Of a stretch of DNA of 64,000 nt, positions 57,264 to 64,000 are shown one piece after another (position 1 is the stretch's first letter; every line of letters begins with the position of its first letter). The notes under the pieces are model-generated. The model made no database searches. It was not told the origin of the DNA and saw only the letters and a program-made list of their open reading frames with translations. Source of the stretch: Bursaphelenchus xylophilus (Eukaryota; Nematoda; Chromadorea; Rhabditida; Aphelenchoididae); NCBI GenBank assembly GCA_904066235.2, contig CAJFCV020000004.1, positions 5,084,001 through 5,148,000 of the forward strand, given 5' to 3'. Position numbers and translations under genes: made by a program.

Positions 57264-60200
57264 ATGGATCCCTTCGATCAGCAGCCTCCCGTCGAATTGG
57301 ACCGGGTGTCATTTGAAGTAAGTTGATGAATAAATGAGTAATCCCCTTCATTCTCAGGACTCGGAGCGCTTTGAAGACGATTCGATCTGTTCGTTTCAGT
57401 CGGAAAACGAGTCGCTGAACCAGAAATGGAGCGAATGGAACCTCAGCGGATCAGGTGGGTTTAATTTTTTCGTCAATGACACATATCTGGTATCTTTCGA
57501 CACAATGTTTGTTTGTTGACGTGACTGCTTTACTGATGACATCTGCCCTTCAGATCTTCCCGGTCCATCTACTTCCACCAAACGACGTGCCCTCCGGACG
57601 GGTAAGTCTTTAATAATCTTTTTGATTTCGATATTTAGGAATGCCGATTCCGTCGCTTCGTGACATTTGCGCGAAAAAGGTGGCTACAGGGCTGACTTTC
57701 GAAGAGATCGAGGCAATCTATCAATCTCTCCATAAGAACACAGTGCCCGCTCCTATTCTCCGACAGATTTACAATTTCTGTTTCCCCTCAAATCCAGAAA
57801 ATATAAAAACTTACAGTTTCATTACTAATGGATCTACTCAGCCTTTCGACTCTGGTCATCACCTTTTCATTAACAACGCGGTCTTTAATGTCTTTCAAAT
57901 TGGTTATCATATTTCGGCGTATGTCAGCGATGTGGACTCGGAGGTGATGAAGTATCAGGAGAAGGACGGAAAGGGATGTTATAAGGTCTCTGTTCAAGTG
58001 GATAGGTAAGGAAATTCATATCCAGTATATGTGGAACCCAAATGACGTTAAATATTTGTAATTATAGATGTCGGATAATATCTTGTTCATGTTCCTGTTC
58101 ATCCACAGCCACTTGGTGTAAGCATATCATTGCCGTATGTCTGTATCGGATTATGAATGCTGAGAAGATCCAATACCGATCTCCAATCTGGGATTCAATA
58201 GCTGTGTTAGGCGATCTACGAGTCAAGAAGTTCGCCCAGTATCTGATAAATGAATCTCCAGCTGAAGTAAGCACTTTTTTAATGCATCAGAAACTCTTTC
58301 AGTTTATTGTCATTGCCCAGAGACTTCTGGATCAACTGGCAGTTGAGAATTCGGAGATCAATCAGACAATGGGAGCACCGGATCCGACAGCCGGAGGGGA
58401 TTCCGATTATTCAAATTGGTTTTTGGATGAGAAACAACTCCATGAGAGTATTCGGAAGATCCTAATCAGTTTCGTAAAGCCCGGCCCAATGGTGTGGTAC
58501 GTTTATTCAGTTATTCATTTGGAATAAAACGAGGTCAGAGTTAGGGAACGATAGAATCTGCCGTTCTTCTCATAGCATCTGGAGATCAGAGCTTGTCCGA
58601 GATCAACTCGATCCTCAAAAACTTTCTTGTTCTAAAAGTTGATAGTGATGACATTGTTTTAACTTTTAAACTTACAGTCTTGTATTCTTCAGTCTTGATG
58701 GGTTTCTTAACCACGATCTCATTCTTTCCCTCATCTTCTTCTACTTCCTTTTCTTCATTCCCATCTTCCTTTTCTTCTTTTTCCTTATCACTTTTTATTT
58801 CGACCTCTCCTTTCTTGTCTTTTTTCTTCTTTTTATGAGACTTCTTTCCTTCCTCGACAGCATCATCGTCAGGGCTTTTAGCTGGAGTCTCGATGAATCC
58901 CTTTTTCTTATTTGAGGACCTTTTCTTGTCATCATCGGACTCATTTCCGGCATCGGTTGACGTCTTCGTACTCTTTGTCTTGTCGTTTGTGGAGGTCGAT
59001 GAATCGGTTTTGACGGAGGTCACTTCTTCGATCTTCTTCTCTTCAATCTTTTTGTCCTCGATCTTCTTTTCCTGAACTTTTTTCTCTTCTATCCGCTCAT
59101 TTCTTTTGGGAGGGGGAGTTGCACGGAGAGATGTGTTGATGTTCTTGTTGTTGGCTGGAGGAGCCGGACGGGCTGGTGTGGTGGTAGCGGAGGCCTTCTT
59201 AGGGTTGGACTTGGATTTACTCCTTGACGCTTTTTGGGATGGCTTTTGAACTGGAATATCAAGGAAATAAAGAACGAATGAAATTGTAAATACAAGGAAA
59301 GGTGTTACCCTTCTTCTTCTTGCAACAGCAAGAGAATCCTCCGCCCTTCTTCTTTTCGGATTGCTTCTTTGGTTTTGCTTTTTTGTTCCGTTTGTCTTTC
59401 TTGGCCATCTTTTCCGATTTTCCACCGCTCGGAATGAAATTCCTTGCTCAGAATCAAAAATGATTACAAAAAATACAATCAAAGTGATACATAAAATAAA
59501 ACTAAATTTTAGTGATGTCAGCTACATGTCGGCAAGTTCTCCTCAGGCTTCCACGGAGTTTGTTTGTTTGCTCCGGAATCATTATTCTCGAGCGCCCGAG
59601 CCTCTGTGGAAGTTGTTGGATATTGTAGTTCACATGTTGAAACGAGGAGACGAGAATGCGACAACTCTTTTACATGCAATAACGGAACACTGTTTATGTG
59701 TGGATCAGATTCTCAGCTGGTGGTATCAGACACGTCTTCTGGAGACTGGCCATTGGTACCTCGGGAATGGAGGACATCGAGTCACTTCGCAGGGCCAACA
59801 AAATGTACCCCGACATAACGCGAGTTCATTGTGCGAGGAGATAGTCAGACTGTGGGGATTATGCAGTCTGAATCCGAAATTAACAAGACATGAGAAGGAG
59901 CAATTGTATGCACTGTTGACATTGTATCATGAACGAGCGGTCAGGAAGATCTGGGAAATGTTGGAAACCTCGGTTCTGGATTGCGTAAGAAATATTTATC
60001 AGGATGACAATGTGTTTTTAGAATCTTCAAGATGCTAAGGGAAATCGTTTGTCGACTCAAAGCGCTCCTTTCTCGGTCGACTTCTTCCCGGGATTCTTTC
60101 CTGCCCTCCAATTGTGCTTCCTGGATTGGAAAAGCGTCTCCATTAAGGGATTGCAGCACTCCGTAGATATATCTGAGTTCATGAATGTCATCAAAGAATC

Positions 60201-63200
60201 CACTGGAAAGAATGAACTACGATGTTTTAATATCCCCATCCTAAAACATAGCCCGGACGCTCTATTCCTGGAGTTTATTGATACTGAACAGCAGATAACG
60301 TCGACTCTAAATCATCATGAGTTGAATAATGGAAAGACAAGGTCGAAACGGTACTCACGGAGGAAGAGAAGGAGAAGACAGGCCGCCAGAAATGCTCAGA
60401 TGGCTTTACAGGACATTGGAAGAGCTCTGCAAAACCAAATGAGACGATTTCCAAAGGCCGAAAGTGATGAGTCGGCCACTGAAGATGTGGATCAGCCGTC
60501 GACTTCACAATCCAAGGCCAAGTAAGCTTTTTGGATTTAATTTTTCCGTTATGAAAATGGATAATTGTCCGTAATACAAATTTGCTTATGCTGCTAAATT
60601 TATCTTAATGTTAGACAAGAGCCGTATCAAGAACAAGTCAATCACCTGTTTGCATTGGCCCACGAAGAGATGGATAAAACCCTGCAACGATTCTGTTGTT
60701 GCGAGGCCCTGTACTGCTATGGATACGTTGATGAAGCTCAAGAGGTCGCTGAAGTTCTGGCCAATGACTATTATCAGCTCACGCCGTTCGTATTACCTCT
60801 AGAATATGTCGAACCCTCCTTCTCCAACCTTCGACAAGACCATTCTCAGAAGTTGTGTAAGCATATGAGAAAGAGGATGTCCTGCAAACATTGCAAACAT
60901 ATACCTCCGGCTCAGTTCTATCAGCTCTCCAGAAGCGCCAAGAGGAGTCTTCATCCTCCCCAACCCCCACCATCTCTAAAGAAGTTAGAGGTAGCCAGGG
61001 CAGCCGTGGAAAGCCTTAACAGTGTATTGTTTGTGTTGAAATGCCTGCTCCAAGATCATCCCATCTCTCCATTGGGCTCGATGATAATATCAGAAGGAGA
61101 AAGTCGAGAGTTCAGCTTCGAACCAGAGAGTGTGGCCATGAAATTGGCCTTGAAGGTTCTGCTGGAACCCAGAGGACCCGCTCCTACTCGCCAATTGGAA
61201 GTGAATGTCGCCTTCTTGGTAAGTTTTAGCTAGTGTAATAATTCTCTTCAGGAGTTACAACTGTTTAAGATGTTGATGTCAACCAGACTTACTGTCCCTC
61301 ATCTGGAGTTGATCCGAGAAGCCGCAGATTCTTTTCTGAAGAGTGACATGAGGACTTCATACATTTCTCAGAATGCCGTGCCTCCAATCTTATTCGCTCA
61401 TTACGTTTTAAATGCTCTTTCATATGACTACCACAACAGCCTTGAGACGAGAAATGTAAAAGCGTCCCCTCCATGTGATAATCTGACCAATCAGATGAGA
61501 AAACCGTCCGACGAGAATCTGGCCATGGCTGTGGCCTTGGCCGTTCTTCAGATTAGGCCCAGATTCCACGAAAAGAATCATCCAATGTTGATGGAATACA
61601 TACGGAAGCAAAAGGGAGAGATGACTTTGGAGTTGTTGAGAAGGAATTGTGACTCGAAGGAGAGGCTGAATCTCATTTTGGACAAATTTTTGGATGCTGA
61701 AGTTCATTGCATTTATCCGTAAGTACATCAAAGTAAATATAGATGGAAACGGTTGTTTTAGAAACTGTCAAACGAATGCTATTTTGGTCAGAAACTGTGG
61801 AATCAACCACAATTCTCCATTCTGTTTGTGTTGGAAAAGAGAAGAGACATCTCTACCATTATTTTCTGGAGATTCCTCTACTTCAAGTTCGGAAAACAAC
61901 TCCAGGAGAGATTCCACAATGTCAATCCAAGAGATATTGGAACAGTCAACCTCTAAGCTCAACAAACTCACAACCGATGATGTGATGACTCGAAGTGGAT
62001 CTGGAGATGGGACTTCCGAGACTTCAAAGGAATCAAAGAAGGTTGATAGTCCCGATGGAAGTACGCCCTCTCTGAATCAATTCAGTGATTCCAGCAGCTC
62101 TGGGATATCGAATAACTCGGTTGTTGACGTGGAGCCGATTCCATTGTTACAAACGTTGAGGTTGCAAGAGAATGCGCAACAACTTCGAGCATGTAATGCT
62201 AGACCAAATGCCATGGGTATGATATCCGAAGACCATGCTCATTTCCTCATGGAATTTGCAAAGAGACTGTTTGGAGATGCCGGAGGCAATCACGGTCCGT
62301 CTTTCTTCCATCCGGCTCCCAACACTCCCCCCAATAGAAATCTGCACATGTGTGCCTTCATTATTGGATTATACTCATTGGGTGTGAATAATCATGTCTC
62401 GGACATGTGGAGATCAAGAACGTACAGCACAATGGTTAGCTGGATACAGGCTCAAGCCTTGGAACTGGGTTCGGATGCTATTCAAATCCTGAATGATGTC
62501 TGGGAAACTCATATGACGCCTTCCGAAGTCGCCGAACTGGCTGATAAAGTCAAGCAGAATGAGTTGTTACAAAACGCTGCCATCCAACTCTATCTCAACG
62601 TTCTGAAACGTGCTTGGTCTTTGACTTTTGCTGAATGCCAGAGGGCGCTTGATCAATGCGCGGAGTTTGGAATGGATAAATTAGAGAGGGCTTGTTTAGC
62701 AGTGGAAGAGTCAGCAAAACATGAAAGCCTTAACCCGCAAGTGCTGTTCAAGGTGTCCGAATGTTGGTACAAGATGTACAATCCCGCAAATAAGTCGTCA
62801 GAGACATCTTGTGGCACTTCTGCGTTTTCCTACAATTCTTCGAACCAACAACATTTGGAATGGCAACCTCCTGTTAATCCACCTCCACAACCTCAATTGA
62901 ATTCAATGCTCTGGCCTGGTTACAACAACTCTCCTTTGGTGCCTTCCTATCCTCCACCAAATATCCATCCTCAATGTGTTCAAGCCAGTCAGAACTTTCA
63001 AGGGAAACTTCACGTCAGTCATTCAGCCCCAAACCTCCAACCCATGATTGGTCCAATGAGAGGTCCAGGATGTTCTGGAATGCAGAATAATTCCCATCGA
63101 AGCCAATTGACCCGACCCAATGCGATTCCATTGAGGAATGTCCATATCTCAGCTGTTCCCGCGAACCGAGGTCAATATGGAAAGATGTCTATGACTAATG

Positions 63201-63926
63201 CGACCCCTTACATCTATCCATATCAAGACCATGCCAAATGGAAGCTCCTAAAAGCTTATGAAATTGGGATGTGGGCCTTTGAGTTGGTGGGACCTCCCAA
63301 TTTTGAGGATAATCATTATGGGAAATTCTCCAAGGTAAGAAATGGTACCGTATAACGATCAATTATTTTAGCATCCCGAGTTTGAACAGGAGATTAAGAG
63401 TCTATTGTCAATATCAAAGGACCTTGGCGCTTTATATCTCCATCAATTTTGCGAAAAGGCTGCAGGAAGAGTAGCCTCGCCAAGTCTTCTAATGGAGATC
63501 ATCGAAGACGCGGACTCTGCCTTTAGAGAAGGGAATGGATATTCCCAAATGCCTCCCATTACTGACCCAATGGCTGGCCCCATCGTCTGCAGACCCTCTT
63601 ATGGATCGAGAGGGGTTAAGGGAGATTGTGTCCGGCAACTTCTTCATCAGTTACGATATCCAACCTGTCTTCAAGATCTGGCCGCTACTTGCACTGAACT
63701 ACTTTATACGTCAACGTCATTGAAGTTGAGTCATCCTCGACTGATGGATGCGGATAAAGAGGACATCACAGAACTTTTAAATGTGGCTATGAGATTAAGC
63801 GGGATGATGAGACATCATGGGCACACCTTTGTCAACGAGTTCTTCAACTATATTCGGAAACAAAAGTCGGGGAAACAGGCCATGGATCACATAAAACACA
63901 CGGCAAACATCCCTAGAATGTCTTAG
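57264..63926 (+). CDS. ebax-1: EBAX-1/ZSWIM8, SWIM-zinc-finger Cullin-RING substrate receptor
   Basis: Substrate receptor of a Cullin-RING ubiquitin ligase. EBAX-1 acts in axon-guidance protein quality control, and ZSWIM8 in target-directed microRNA degradation. Exons: 57264-57317, 57358-57454, 57554-57601, 57639-58005, 58068-58266, 58303-58496, 59513-59984, 60022-60521, 60615-61218, 61252-61718, 61762-63334, 63372-63926; 1,709 codons plus stop. A BC box SLRDICAKKV (about residues 72-81) is followed by a Cul2-box-like VPAPILRQI (102-110), together a VHL-type box. The SWIM finger CSCSSTATWCKH (about 197-208) fits CxCx(n)CxH. A basic cluster (RSKRYSRRKRRRRQ) lies in exon 8. The long Ser/Pro/Asn-rich central exon (61762-63334) precedes the conserved C-terminal repeats. 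The 1,016-bp intron 6 contains a whole antisense gene (58515-59408); all other introns are short. Confidence 0.96.
58515..59408 (-). CDS. Lysine-rich protein nested antisense in ebax-1 intron 6
   Basis: Exons (minus) 59408-59309, 59250-58676, 58631-58515; 263 codons plus stop, phases agree. The N-terminus is basic with a cysteine cluster (KKKGGGFSCCCKKKK), a likely lipidation or membrane-association site. A Ser/Thr/Lys-rich disordered region and repeated acidic-lysine heptads follow (KKVQEKKIEDKKIEEKKIEE), possibly a single alpha-helix or coiled coil. Dense KKEK/EEKE tracts come next. The last exon encodes a more ordered tail (NKKVFEDRVDLGQALISRCY...GRFY). The gene lies entirely within the intron: its ATG is 105 bp from the 3' acceptor and its stop only 19 bp from the ebax-1 donor. 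No family recognised. Confidence 0.85.
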
Positions 63927-64000
63927 GTCGTTCAATTAACTAATTGTCGGGCGGATTCGTCCAATTGTTTGTAAAAATATGTCAACTATTTTGTTTTTTT
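63927..64000. other. ebax-1 3' flank
   Basis: Short AT-rich 3' UTR sequence to the window end; no poly(A) signal is certain. Confidence 0.4.

Noticed and set aside
58593..59075. Plus-strand Ser/Phe-rich frames
   Set aside because: They are antisense to the lysine-rich nested gene, whose K/E codons read as S/F on the other strand.

Overview
This window is nuclear DNA of a nematode. Genes are compact and intron-rich, with mostly 35-80 bp introns and short T-rich AG acceptors (often TTTTAG rather than TTTTCAG). Several start codons lie a few bases after an acceptor with no upstream exon, as expected for spliced-leader trans-splicing. The gene repertoire also fits: a MYS-1/Tip60 that keeps the nematode [15 protein letters not shown] segment, PLP-1/PUR-alpha, EBAX-1, and a CHH/ITP-type neurohormone. 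I cannot fix the clade. Exon-intron models were built by eye on both strands, joining exons so that reading frames agree; coordinates should be good to within 1-3 bases.

Layout. 0-11.3 kb is gene-dense: a partial SLC22 transporter (-), mys-1 (-), plp-1 (-), pantothenate kinase (+), a lysine-rich protein (-), a COX18-like insertase (+), and a probable two-gene unit (-) of a small PP1-docking-like protein followed by a tetraspan protein. 11.3-17.1 kb is largely non-coding with a few exon-like islands. 17.15-17.70 kb is a GC-rich hAT-type MITE just upstream of a TANGO2 homologue (+), whose last intron holds a terminal-inverted-repeat element carrying a tRNA-like pol III promoter. 19.7-28.5 kb is a sparse region with a palindromic TA-flanked element and several possible small secreted-protein exons; it leads into a two-exon CHH/ITP-like hormone gene. 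31.3-35.8 kb holds a divergent pair: ORC5 (-) and a BTB-BACK-PHR protein (+). 36-46.9 kb is repeat-rich (two mariner-sized TIR elements, a large inverted repeat with tRNA-like arms, small MITEs) and contains an SLC41 magnesium transporter. 46.9-64 kb is dense again: an SLC13 carboxylate transporter (+), a small membrane protein (-), a tetraspan protein (+), CPSF160 (-), and EBAX-1/ZSWIM8 (+), which carries a complete antisense lysine-rich gene inside one intron.

Most genes are unrelated housekeeping functions: chromatin, mRNA 3' processing, CoA synthesis, mitochondrial insertion, replication origin recognition, ubiquitin-ligase receptors, and ion and metabolite transport. The most unusual content is the mobile DNA (two hAT MITEs with 8-bp duplications, tRNA-like inverted repeats, a TGCACNGTGCA repeat family), the CHH/ITP gene in its sparse neighbourhood, and AP-2-like TGCCCTGAGGGCA palindromes recurring in non-coding DNA.
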